Shown here in pieces: positions 25,932 to 36,929 of a DNA stretch of 64,000 nucleotides (its first letter is position 1; each line of letters starts with the position of its first letter). The position numbers and the translations under genes are program-made. This DNA comes from Varroa destructor. Its lineage: Eukaryota; Arthropoda; Arachnida; Mesostigmata; Varroidae. The stretch spans positions 66,022,179 through 66,086,178 of the forward strand of contig NW_019211454.1 in NCBI RefSeq assembly GCF_002443255.2. Reading direction: 5' to 3'. The notes under the pieces are model-generated. The model searched no databases and was not told where the DNA came from. It saw only the letters and a program-made list of their open reading frames with translations.

Positions 25932-26477
25932 TCAGTAGTAACTTAAGAGCCTGTTGAACATGAAAGGTAAAAATGATGATTGTGGAACTTCTGTAGCGCG
26001 TAAGTTTGTCTTACTGTAATATAATTGTTTGTCGTGCAATCCGTGAATAGCCAGACGAGTTCGACAGAGGGCCTGGTAGTCACCAAACTGCGAGCGCAAG
26101 CTCTGAGCCGATTCTTTGAAATTAAAAAAAAAAAAATTATCTAAAAATTCCACGATAGCGATGCGTTTCAACCCGCTGGGTACGCAAAACAACAGTACTC
26201 CCACAAGTTCATGATCGTAATTTTTTAAAAAACTAATCATACCTGACGGTGTTACCTGTGTGGTTTGAGAGCTGCAAGTTAATCTGTTGTATCCAGTGGT
26301 TACCGGACGCAAATGCTGGAACGTATTTCTTAAGCCAGAACACGAAAATCTAGAAGCGACTAAAATAAATAAAAATCCGACTTCAAATATGTCTGTCTGC
26401 GCATTATAACCGTTTGCGGCAAACCTAATCAATCGACCACTCTCTTCACATATAAAATTGATTACGGAACAGTGCAT
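25932..26477 (-). CDS. 181-codon ORF, product unknown
   Basis: This is one of the longest open frames in the window, from ATG to stop on the minus strand, in DNA whose composition does not differ obviously from its AT-rich flanks. The protein has a hydrophobic stretch near residues 30-42 (DIFEVGFLFILVAS) and a run of Phe near residues 113-118 that comes from an A-rich tract in the DNA. No signal peptide, Cys pattern or known motif is seen. An ORF this long is unusual but not impossible by chance. Treat it as a candidate lineage-specific gene, an exon or a decayed one. Confidence 0.25.
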   Translation of the reverse strand: MHCSVINFICEESGRLIRFAANGYNAQTDIFEVGFLFILVASRFSCSGLRNTFQHLRPVTTGYNRLTCSSQTTQVTPSGMISFLKNYDHELVGVLLFCVPSGLKRIAIVEFLDNFFFFNFKESAQSLRSQFGDYQALCRTRLAIHGLHDKQLYYSKTNLRATEVPQSSFLPFMFNRLLSYY

Positions 26478-27061
26478 CTTGCTGACGTCGGCAGACGTCT
26501 TAACGATTCAGACAGTACGGTTCGTTAGGGATATTTGCATTTATAGGACTAGCACCTGAAGGCCTACTGGACGAAATCGCAAGCACTACATGTTGTTAAT
26601 CAAGTAAAAAGTGTGAACGAAAATTTTGTAGGCTAGAAAGGCGATCAAACGTCTACGCGTATATTTATGGCATCTTAACAACGCTTCCGTGATCGACCCC
26701 CAGACACCACTACTGACGGGCGGCCTGTCGTATAAAACACTGTATCTGTGGATATAAAGATCAATAATATAGATTCAACAACACAAACTATGCCACAATT
26801 TTGAAATCTACTAAAGTGTTTTAAAATTATTGTGTCGATGTTGCGCGGGACGCGACCGAAATCCTAAACGGATTCCTCGTAGTTAATCTCGTTCCATTGA
26901 AATTTGGCTCGCTCGTCCGTTAGCATGAGGTGCTCATTAATGCTATTGATCCCCTTCCTGTTCGACCTTAACGTTGTTAAGGGGGCGCTTTACAGGAAAG
27001 CCATAGACCGCTCCTAAAAAGAAGTAGCAAAGTGATCTCGTTTCTTATTTCGCTTCGGCAG
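26478..27061. other. non-coding stretch
   Basis: No supported gene. It ends in the pyrimidine-rich acceptor-like tract that precedes the ORF at 27062. Confidence 0.5.
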
Positions 27062-27310
27062 GTCACCTTGAGTTTTATTTTGAGCCTTTCGTCTTCAGTT
27101 GCGGCTTCTAGACGCTTTCAGTATCCATCTTCTAAGCTTTTTACAGGGAGCTACAGACCGTCTGTCTGCCTTGTGGGTATCCAGGAAAGCCAGCAGGCGC
27201 CGAAGCCGAGACACTCCGTGTTGTCCGTACCAGAACCGACTACTTCTGGATATAAGTTTAGAATAGTTGTCTGGTCTAAGCAGATCGTTGTGGTGTCAAT
27301 AAACATCTAG
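27062..27310 (+). CDS. candidate 3' terminal exon, product unknown
   Basis: A strong acceptor-like tract (tttcttatttcgcttcggcag, AG at 27060-27061) is followed by 82 open codons to TAG at 27310. The encoded segment begins VTLSFILSLSSSVAASRR and includes GSYRPSVCLVGIQESQQ and a basic, Pro-rich middle. An AATAAA overlaps the last codons (near 27299), which would suit a polyadenylation signal only if cleavage follows closely. No upstream exon was identified and the protein is not recognised. Confidence 0.3.
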   Translation, partial: VTLSFILSLSSSVAASRRFQYPSSKLFTGSYRPSVCLVGIQESQQAPKPRHSVLSVPEPTTSGYKFRIVVWSKQIVVVSINI

Positions 27311-30300
27311 AATATAACTATTTTGCACAAATAATTCCTTGCCATGTACATACAACTGCACGAAATCCAAGTTATTGGATAGCCGAAATGCAGGTAGTTC
27401 TCTTTGGCAATATTGTCTGATGATATTTTTTGCCACTCATTCGAAGGTTAATAGCTCAATCAAATGAAAATCAATCGAACTTGTTACCATTGCATGCATA
27501 ATATACAGCTAATACAGCCGTCGACCAACTATGGGGCTCTTATGACGTACAAGCCTCGGCAAGAGCCGCCAAATTTTGCTTTCAAGATTTAATTAACGAC
27601 GTGAGCTAAGAGGCATGCCATTGTGTGACTACGCAGTATGCAAAGGAAGAACAGCGCAATAATGCACGATTGAACGCTAGCCATCCTTTGAGCGTTCTAG
27701 GCGGAATTGCCATATTCAGACTTCAATAGACCGTCCGTTCGAAGGTGCTGGAGCGCACCATCGAACTATGTGCTTCAAAAGCTCTATCGAAGCACGATGC
27801 ATGTTTTAGGCTTGTTTTTTCTCGTTCTGCTGCTAATAATAGAATTGATACTCGGCAACGCAGTGAGTACAGTTCATCTTACTTGATTGTCTGAGCTACA
27901 GTGGCAGAATCATAAACGTTTCAAGTTTCTACCTCATCGGTGGCAGCCGGAATCTTGACGTCTATTTTAAAATATTAGAAATTTTTACCTGATTGAATTT
28001 GAAAATAGACTACAAATAGTAGTATTTACTTAGCTATCATCGTTGCAACCAAGACTTACAGGCGATGTTACATTCCCTATTTCGCAATACACTTCCCGTT
28101 GAAAGTCTGAGTTCGAGCAATTTTTTTGGCTAATGACTAAGAAGGGTTTCTGACGAAGATGATATTATCTCAGTAAATGAGCCCATCTGTGATATCCACC
28201 ATAATGTTTAACGTAATGTTTTCGTAGCTTACTTTTCACTAGCCGGTCCTAGACATAGCTTTTAACGCTTAACCATTCCTAGAAATCTGCCTTCCTAGAA
28301 ATAGAAGTCAATTACTATACGCCACATCGCCGAAGTGGCATTTTCGAGGTATGGCAGATATCATATAGTACACGTGAGCTTCTATGTTCGTATTTGTTGC
28401 TTTGCGGTGCACGTTCGTGCGTATTCGCTAAGCCGTTCTCACATACCGATGAATAACGGCTATTGGATTCCTTCTAGGATGAGTTTCTAATAGCAACTAT
28501 TTGTCCAAACAGTAAACCCAACGTCTATGTTACGCTTGAATTTACCAAGTACTACACAAACAAGAATCGTAATGGTAGGCTAAATTATCATCTGTTACAC
28601 CGGAAACGAGACGAGCCCATTTCACTATATTTGGTTAACTGGTGCTTCGTGTCATCGTTTTAGCTACGCCTTTCAGAAATAGCTGACGTAGAAAGCTGCG
28701 TCTCAGACCCGAAAACATAGTTGTCGGCAGGGCGGTTCCGGCGAGGCAGTTGAGGGGGCTAAGTTAACAAATCCATAGCTTCAGCCCATTCTCTCCTTTA
28801 TTATGCGGCGACCGTTATGTTCCGAGAATAGCGACAACAGAAGCAGAAGCCAACGCCATTTGTTTTGTGCAGACGATAGCACTGGTGAACCTGTCCCCCC
28901 AGGGCCAAACAAAGGAAGATAATGATACTCTTTTGACACAACAGCGGAAGGAGATTGAGAGCGAAGACATTGCTGACGCGCAGGTTTTAGTTTTGTAGCA
29001 GTGGGCTGGTTTCATTGAGTAAGGAAGGCGACGACAAAGCGCGGCTACGAGGCAGTATGAGCGTCGGGAAAACATGGACGAACACTTCATTTACAGTTTC
29101 ACCCTCATCCGTTACGACGGCAACAACGATTGAAGCAGTGGCGACTAAGGCGGAAGGAGCATCCAGTAATGTCCCGTCCCCTAACAATTCGGAGCAAATG
29201 GGAATCCTTTGCTACTTCTTTTTTTGCGTTTGCTGTAGCTCTTTCCACTGTTACCAGCTTTTCTAATCTAGTTAGGTGGTGCGTTAAAGGTTCGGAAAAA
29301 AGATCCGACAAAGGAAAGATTTCCTTTGCGCGAATAAGCATCAAGCACGTTACGCAAATTCTACCATAGTCTACTCTATCTACACTAAGGTACGTATGCA
29401 AGATGAATCGGCACAGGTTTTTCCTATATTTAATACGCTTTTTTTTATCACGTGTCCTAGTTCATTTAAATGCAAATCGTTTCCACACCGGGGGTCTGTC
29501 TCTTTTATCGAATTTTATAGAATTTTTTACACGGATTTCGAGCAAGTGGATACAAAGGAGATCTGTACGCTAGTCCGGGCTTACACGCAGATCTTTTGAT
29601 CTCTGATGTTGTATTAGTACATCAGCATATTAATTGAGAGAGCCTTAATAATGGCTTTACGTTTCGTGGTGAACCTACAAGTGACAGAGCCTTTCTTATT
29701 CAGAATAGTTGACTAGCACAGATCACACCGAGCCGATAACGTACATGCATGCTCAATTTTCCTTTGAAAATGCCTTTCTGCACGAACACTTCAATGCAGA
29801 ACTGGAAGCTGCTTGTCGTGTAATCATCAGGCGTAAAGCAGCCTAGAACGCCAACTGAAAGTGCCGGAATGTTGCTTTCTTCGCACTGCGGCTCACTGCG
29901 TGAACGTTGTGGGCTCGCTTAGAACGGCTTTCCAATATAACTTTCAATAAGCGGAAGACACATAGCTTTCCTTTGCAGCAGGCTGGCATGGGCTAGAGGT
30001 AGGTCAAAGGGGTAAGAAGATGCCAATATCGAATGCCACATGACGGCGGAACGGCTTCCAAGGCGACTTCCTTCAATGTGAAGCCCGCCCACAGGGAAGC
30101 CTTCTTAAAGCAGCATCGCGTCATTGGACTTCAATGCACAGAACAGCCGCTGTCATGTCGGTGGGCCAAGAGTTGTGTGTTCCTGCCTGACTTGTCCCCT
30201 GGAGCGTCTATGGACTTTTGGAACTATTTGCGAACCCGAACTATTAGAAGAGCGGTCACCCCTAACTGATCGCGTATTTCTAAATAGCCAAAGAAAGAGG

Positions 30301-31730
30301 ATTGGAAAGTCGCAAAATTACTCCTCGCTCCGCTTACTTCGACCAATTTTGAAACGTTTTAATATTAGTCCAATAATATTTTATTGGCAATTTAACAAAT
30401 AATGAGAAAAAGTTGTCTGTCTAGCGGTGCTAATACGGCAATACCGATTTGGAGTTTGCGAGTTATATCGATCAGCATATCATCGTACCCGCACAATTAA
30501 TATGCCCATTGGTCACTACCTTATTACTAAGCCGAGAATTTCGTGAAGTAAAGAGGCTACACTATACTTAACTATTACATAATGATTTATAACTTTTCGA
30601 TTTTGCCGATATCACCTGCTTCAAGTATCTGTGTAAGGTCACGACCAATCTCTGAGTCACAATACGGACGTTGCGCTTAGGCAGATATCGCTGCAGATTC
30701 AGGGTATTATTATGCACTATAAAAAATTACTACTGGCTCTCTAAGTACCACACAGATCGTTGGCCTGTGTGAACCGAATTCGGTTAATTGGAAAACAAAT
30801 GCTACTTTACAGAACCTCTCAATGGAGCTTTAGACTAAGTAGAAGGCATCTATCGAACTTGCAATAGTTGAAAGAGAAACCTAAATAGAACATTGTGAAA
30901 TTGTTAAATGCATCATCCTTATGCAGTTTTAGACATAAAAGATTATTCGAGGACCCAATGATTCCTATGATAGTTCATTACTTTGATAGCAAAGCAGTAA
31001 CTAGCTTGTTTAACGACAAAAATTCGTAAAATCACGTTTTGTTTTTGCGTTAGGTTTGCCTCAAGCTCACTATTGAACAGCAGAGTAAAAAGTAACCGGT
31101 TTTCGTTATTTGAAGCAGCAACGATACTTCGTTATTGTTGATTGGAGACCCAATGTAGATCGAACCGATTTGTAAAAGACGCAAATGATTAAAGCAATCA
31201 TTGTCATAGTACAAATACATTTCTCAGACAACTGAACCTTTTCGGCCGTATGCGGGATGACTCATGAACAACTTAGTGCGTGGCAAAGCTGGACAAAGCG
31301 TTCTTAGAAAATGACGTTAGGCGAGTATCTTGTTCGAATAAAACACCTGTATATGAAATCTAGACCTGTTATTTTCGATCAATTCAGACTTTCTGGCTGT
31401 CGGGATGAGCCTACAGAAAGTACGAAAAAATATGCCAAACAACCCCATTCGTTTTTTTTTTTTTGAATCCGTTAAGGCATACATTAGATCAGCATATTTT
31501 ACTCAAGGGTTACTTGAAAGCACAGTACTTCGTTAGCGAAGTATGCGTGATTCGTTTCCTTATAAACCTATCGTGCCCCGGTCATTCATGGCATAGTGTT
31601 GCGTCAGCTTAAGGCAAAATAGACCCTACAATTGACCCTTGTCAGGACCATGCACAGGATTAGCACCTTTGCTCTATTTACGCTGTTGCTGCTGGCTTGC
31701 TTTCCATAAACCTTTCCTTTTCTAATTGTC
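27311..31730. other. mostly non-coding stretch with a GC-richer block near 28.7-29.2 kb
   Basis: AT-rich DNA with short ORFs. At about 28680-29270 composition rises and three overlapping ORFs occur (91 codons - at 28815-29090, 98 codons - at 29105-29401, 83 codons + at 29015-29266). The + frame includes SVGKTWTNTSFTVSPSSV, Ser/Thr-rich and coding-like, but no motif. A T13 run lies at 31452-31464. No RNA gene is seen. Confidence 0.45.
31452..31464. repeat. poly-T run (T13)
   Basis: Homopolymer read directly, with no transposon body visible beside it. Confidence 0.85.
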
Positions 31731-31970
31731 GTGAATATAGAGCGCTGTAGCTTAGTTTGTCAGATCGTCCTCCAGAGGATGTTAAGGGTCGATCAGAGCA
31801 AGCAGTGGTTCGAAATCAGCAGAGGGCCGCACAATGGTGACGATGAAATTGTAGAAACGAACAACTCCTCTTCCGTTCTCCCTTGCAAAAAAAGTCAAGC
31901 AGCTATGACTCTGCTTCAATTTCACGCGGAAAAAGGTACAGGCACTCGAGCGTCGGCTTTTCCTGAATAG

Positions 31971-32495
31971 CTAAGTACGGGGCGCGCCGGTAGCAGCAAC
32001 AGCAACGCCACTCAACGGCCAGTGGCGTGATGCACTACTATGATGCACACGTCGGCAATCATTGCCGCCACCAGCATTGCAGTTGCAATGAAGCGGACAA
32101 CAAAGAAGCAGATATCGATGTTCTTCCTTTGCCGTCTCTTCCCGGAGCCGGAAAGGGGACACCTGCCACCCTCCCATACGTCGACCCATTCCCTCACCGT
32201 CAATATAGCGAGCACTAGTACCAATGCTACTGCAAAGCGCAAGCTGTGCCATCATTTGTGATGCAGGTGGCAACCAAGTGAAGGGAAGCGGTAGCAGCCC
32301 GGTCTCGTTGGACCCACCGTTGACATCTGCTGCCGTTGTATGACAACAGCTGTATCTCTCTTGGTCCTTTTGCCACTTCGCACTCGATGACATGGTTTCC
32401 ATCACCCGAAAACTCCTGTTATTTTCAGCGGCCAGTAGTGGCTCTGACCCATTGGGGCACATGAGCGGACACCTAAACGTATAACCCGTGTACAC
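31971..32495 (-). CDS. 174-codon ORF in a GC-rich island, product unknown
   Basis: This minus-strand open frame begins MYTGYTFRCPLMCPNG and ends VAVAATGAPRT. It is rich in Cys, Gly, Arg and Trp with no recognisable domain. Four shorter ORFs overlap it in other frames, typical of GC-rich DNA where stops are rare, so length alone is weak evidence. No convincing start context or splice site was found. Confidence 0.2.
   Translation of the reverse strand: MYTGYTFRCPLMCPNGSEPLLAAENNRSFRVMETMSSSAKWQKDQERYSCCHTTAADVNGGSNETGLLPLPFTWLPPASQMMAQLALCSSIGTSARYIDGEGMGRRMGGWQVSPFRLREETAKEEHRYLLLCCPLHCNCNAGGGNDCRRVHHSSASRHWPLSGVAVAATGAPRT
32012..32242 (-). CDS. possible small two-helix membrane ORF
   Basis: This 76-codon frame starts with ATG. 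Residues 1-16 (MRFAVALVLVLAILTV) look like a signal peptide or anchor. A second hydrophobic stretch near residues 46-70 (FFVVRFIATAMLVAAMIADV) looks like a membrane helix, separated by a basic loop (SGSGKRRQRKN). It overlaps the longer ORF in another frame, so at most one is likely real. No family is recognised. Confidence 0.15.
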   Translation of the reverse strand: MRFAVALVLVLAILTVREWVDVWEGGRCPLSGSGKRRQRKNIDICFFVVRFIATAMLVAAMIADVCIIVVHHATGR

Positions 32496-35149
32496 AGTAA
32501 CACGTATGGTTTAGCTGATTCCGGCGCTGTTGCTGCCACTGAAACTACAGATTTAACTTTTTTCATCATTGCCGGTGCGTCGACATCGGCGCTTGCAATA
32601 GCATAGGGCTAGCAATAAGACAGCTATCTTCAACTCTTCCTTTCTCAGCCTGGTCAATGGCTTACAATGGTAATGCAGTGTGCGGTTGGCTACATACATG
32701 TACAGGCTACGTGCATCTAGTTCAAGGTGCATGTGCATACATTTATATACAATGTGCGCATCCACTCCCGTCGACAATGCTTTAACACACCCAAAAAAAA
32801 AAGATATGTATTACATATGAATGTTGTATACTCAAATACGAACCGGCGACCAGAATGCAGCAAACTAGGCCAATTATGAATGCATTATACGACATCGTGT
32901 TTATGCAAAATTCAATCATATAGAATTATGTATATAAATGTTAAAAAAACCCATGGAAAGGATCTCTACGACTTGTTGCGCGAGTCCGTCAATAAAAGAA
33001 TCTCGTATGTTTAGCAAACAGAAAACACCGAATATATGTGTACCCAGAAGCTTTGCAGGACCTCGATCTTATACTTTGTATTAGCTCAAGGACATGAGAA
33101 GATCCTAATTTTTCGTCATCTCAGCCTTGAGAAAGGTGTGTTACTTGTTACGGAAAACACTGGGTTTAACATTGTTCAAGCGATTCCTTCTAACTGCATT
33201 TCGTGCAAAGTGTTCACACTTGGGCGAACCGATTGGGGCGACAGAACACCAAGGTTTCGTTCAAAAAGCTGAATAGGATTAGCTCGATCGATGGTCGCCA
33301 GCGAAAGTTTTTAGCGCGTGTGGAATAATCGTTATCGCGATTGCAGCCCTGTACACTCGCGTACTTTGATCTATAGGGTCAATATAATACGTGTCTACCT
33401 CGGAAAAAAATGCTGTTTCCAAAGGGTTATCGGGTAGAAAAGTGGGTTACCTGTTTTCTGTAATTGGCGCTATTTTATGGTTCAGGCTGTTGGATGAGGC
33501 CCACGTTGTCGAGGGTAAACACCAGGCGTATTGTCAAATTCAAACGTATTACTTAAAGCTTTGTTATTACAAACAAATTGGTACCCATGAGTATGGGCTA
33601 TCCACAACGCCCCGCTGTGCGCCCCTGGCCTTTACTACAGTAAATGAACTTGATCAATTTAACAGTGAAGTTTACGGTGAAAATACTAGCGGTATCTAAC
33701 TAAAAAGGTAACATTTCTCTAATGATAATTGAATTCAACAAATACAACAGGTAATTTGGATGCTGATTTGCTGCTTGGTTATTGCTTCTCGTCAACGATA
33801 CACAAAGTTCATTAATTTCAACAGAAAATATTTTAATACACTACTATTTGTAGCATTATAGCTTTGTATTTAATTCCTCTGGGCCTGTTTATACATTATC
33901 TCAATCCACTCACACTAACATATTGAGAACTTCAATCCAGGTATGCAGTATGTGTATATATTTATATATCGAAAATACCCTGACATTAGTTGACATTCAA
34001 AATATTATGTATCAATCGAGAGATTGGGAAGATCATCGGTATAAGCACACAATATGTTACCCGCCGCAGAACGTTCGGTACGGTTTGAGAGCGTTAAATC
34101 CAAACGAAACGTCCAGAACGTTCTACTACGTTACAAAATAAGAGGGACGAGGAATCGAAAAGCGGTCGTCCGTTCGCATAATAAATACGCCGAACAGATG
34201 AGATGGGACGGGACGGAACGGGACGGCTATCATAAAATTGCCGAGCTTTACGGATAACGGAGCCTCTTCTGTACAGCACTGCTCTGAGGATCGGACGACC
34301 CCTCGATCGTGCTGAAGTGAACGGGAACTGTCACACGAAGCGGATTGGGCCTCTTGAACAAACTGCCCTTTTTACGACGTCCTATAGACTAAGACCAGGG
34401 GAAAGTTTAAGGCTGCCACCAGAGGATAGTTTCTCTTTCGATAATTCGAACGAAACGGACAACGAGTCACATAGCGTTTGCACGAGAAAAAAAAAAGGAA
34501 AAGGATAACATTTCGGGCGGTGTTCGATTTTGACGATCATTCGTTACAATATACAAGATCGCTGGTTCGATACAAAGAAAGCAAAGGGAAGAGGAAGCAC
34601 TGATTGAATAAGGTGACACTATTATTTTTTTCTAGTACTATTGTTATTTCAAACATTCTGTTAAGTGGAATCAGGTGGGATAAGTTGCATTTTATTTATT
34701 CTCCTTTCTGGTAGTTGTCAAAAACTTCATAAATACAGGTCAACAAAACAAAATCCATTTACCAGAAAGTGTTCGTAGGACCACTCAAGGCACTTTGGGT
34801 CAAACGTGCTATACAAGTCTTGTTCAATTTATGAAACTAATTTAAAGGATAAGTTAAATATCGTAAGTATGGTACTAGAGGACAACGAGTGGCATGAGAT
34901 CTATAACAATTTTCTCCCATTTGGAAAGGCTACCTGTGTTACCTGTTGGAAGCCTATGAAGTCCTTTCCTTTGAAGTCTATGGTGGAATCCACGCACAAT
35001 AAAGTGAGTGACGACATATGTTAGCTTAGTAGCGTGGTCCCTTTCCATTCGTTGTTTTTCATCGCACCCGACGCAGACAAATCCCTACTAAGCTTTGCTA
35101 ATTTCTGCCCCCAGTTCCTAGAGTTCGTCGTGAAGCGTCAAAATGGCGA
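32496..35149. other. non-coding stretch
   Basis: ORFs of 60-102 codons occur on the + strand (33391-33699, 34317-34508, 34806-35024) without motifs or paired splice sites. The segment just below 35150 may include the decayed 3' tail of the retrotransposon described next, but I see no clear end or poly-A tract. Confidence 0.5.
34205..34226. repeat. (GGGAC)n imperfect pentanucleotide repeat
   Basis: Four tandem units, one with a C-for-G-type change (ggaac), read directly. Confidence 0.75.
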
Positions 35150-35417
35150 TATGGATCCTTTGGCAGTGGCAATGAGTCGGCTGGAAGATACGCGAGCCAA
35201 TTTCACGTCACTACGTGTAACACCAATACTCTTTGAGGAGAAATTTTGATGCGATTTAATTGTTTGAGGTTTTTCAGTCCAAGACCTTTTCAAATGACGC
35301 GTAGCCCACAAAGTACTTGCGATCCTTGCGAAACTATCTTGAAATAGAACAAGCTGCGAGCGGCTGCGAGGGATAAGCGATGAAGTGGATTGAACTTATA
35401 CGACCAATTATGATTGC

Positions 35418-36345
35418 CTAGGCGTATCTTTCGGTAACATGTGCAGCGAGACTTCTGTCAATTGCAGAAAGGAGCAATTCCAAGCACAGAAATCGGTTTA
35501 CACAATCAGTAGCCAATCTGAAGAGGTACAAGATATCAGTGGCTGCTGACCTGCCTTTCTGTTTAGACTCCATCGCTTCCACCTTGGTAAGGTTAATATG
35601 TACTGCCATGTGAAGCCGGACTGGTGCTTGTTGCACTTGAGTCTTGTTCGACCTGTATATAAGTAAGTCGACCGCACCCAAGAGAACTTCGACTAGCGTT
35701 CCAGGCACATTTACTTGATCAGGGAACGCCTTTAGCAAAATGGAAAATAAGAATCGACTTATGTTGTCTTCCGGCGTCAGACCAGTTGTCTGTGTGAAAG
35801 TTAAAAGTTCAGCTATTTCATTATTGATAGCTATTCTGTTTTGTTATAGTATAGCAACGAGTAGATCGAGCAGATTCATTACAGCCGTCTCTTTTAGCCT
35901 CAGAAAACTTTATTCCCAGGCGCCGACTAGACCCTGTCATGGAGTCAACAAATACTGTATACCGCGGGTTATGGCGCGTGACCAGTGATCCCTTCAAGTC
36001 GTCCATCAGGATCTAGTGCGCTCTTTCTGTAGAGCATCTTCTTCGGAACCGTTAGGATGGCGTATACACCTTTTAAATAACTGTTCGGTCTCTTCGCCAA
36101 CATATGGGAAAGCAGCTTCTCCGCTGTGAGGATTGGGCCGATCTTTCCTTTAGAAACGACTAGCAGAGTAACATCTTTACCGGGGTGGGGGCTATCGGTA
36201 TGTACACGTTCATTAACTAGTACCGTTCGGCACTGCGCCAGAACGACGGCGCATTTGAGATGCTCTCTTTAAATTCGATCTAGTCCCGTAACTCTCTTAT
36301 TACGTAAGCTGCCAAGACTTTTACATAAGTTGTCGTTCTGAGAAG
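35418..36345 (-). pseudogene. reverse transcriptase domain of the LINE, broken
   Basis: A segment with one stop reads NKRVTGLDRI, REHLKCAVVLAQCRTVLVNE, then GKIGPILTAEKLLSHMLAKR. These correspond to the RT fingers region, where related elements have G-D-I and RPI...GKL...ML. After frame changes, TTGLTPEDNISRFLFSILLK matches the GLPQGD..SP.LF motif with the Gln-Gly pair lost. The 106-codon open frame 35418-35738 then carries the catalytic box as GAVD, meaning one of the two catalytic Asp is absent, followed by NLTKVEAM (the KT.AM box) and CVNRFLCLELLLS (the YLG box). Loss of the catalytic residue and several stops show it cannot encode an active enzyme. Confidence 0.85.
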
Positions 36346-36852
36346 TCTTGTTGAGGGACATCGAGTGTACTGAGATCTCCTCCTCTCACGTGGCGGTTAA
36401 AAACGACGCCGCGCATGGTATCGAAAACATTTTTGTTGAGGTGATTTATATGGGCCAACGGGCTAGCTGATCGGGCAAGCCGCGCTACCGTGATTCGTAA
36501 GCTACTTGTATGGCTGATGTTTAGTATTAATATTCAAACGGGTCCACAGTCGTCCAAGGTATTGTTGCCTTTGTGACGTATACGTTTTTTGACAGATCAG
36601 CCTATAAACGGAGGCTAAGAGAGGCTAATAACTCGGGCTGTACCTCGGCTGTAAACTTGAAGGCCATCTGGGCTTCAGGTTGGGCAAGGCTGCAAGTTTA
36701 GTTATACCGCAGCCTATGTTTCCGGAAGGGGGGATAGAAAGGCTGTACTGAAAATTACAGAATTCCAACACGATGTTACGCCTAAGCTTCAGCGTTCACT
36801 ACGTCGAATACGAGCAAATCGTATTGGATACGTTTCAGGAGCTTGTCTAGGG

Positions 36853-36891
36853 AGTTCCGTCACAGTGCCTAGTAGGCACTGTGACGGAACT
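36853..36891. repeat. perfect 18-bp hairpin followed by T8
   Basis: Arms agttccgtcacagtgcct (36853-36870) and its exact reverse complement (36874-36891) flank a 3-nt loop (agt). A run of eight T (36891-36898) follows. It lies in the linker between the endonuclease and RT remnants of the LINE. The perfection in an otherwise heavily mutated element suggests a more recent arrival or selective maintenance. It could be a collapsed foldback element, for instance two abutting terminal inverted repeats, or a structured RNA with a Pol III-like T-run stop. Confidence 0.8.
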
Positions 36892-36929
36892 TTTTTTTGA
36901 CTTGATTGGATTTTTGACAGTTCGCGCAG

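Noticed and set aside
29780..30269. LINE ORF1-type zinc knuckle around 30120-30240.
   Set aside because: Cys spacing does not fit C-x2-C-x4-H-x4-C in any frame.
34555..34580. tRNA B-box-like ggttcgatac (also ggttcgaaat at 21681 and 31807).
   Set aside because: No T-arm pairing, A box or acceptor stem can be formed around any of them.
36853..36898. Hairpin plus T-run read as a bacterial rho-independent terminator.
   Set aside because: Everything else (LINE and Tc1 fossils, microsatellites, lack of operons) points to an animal genome, so it is reported as a hairpin instead.
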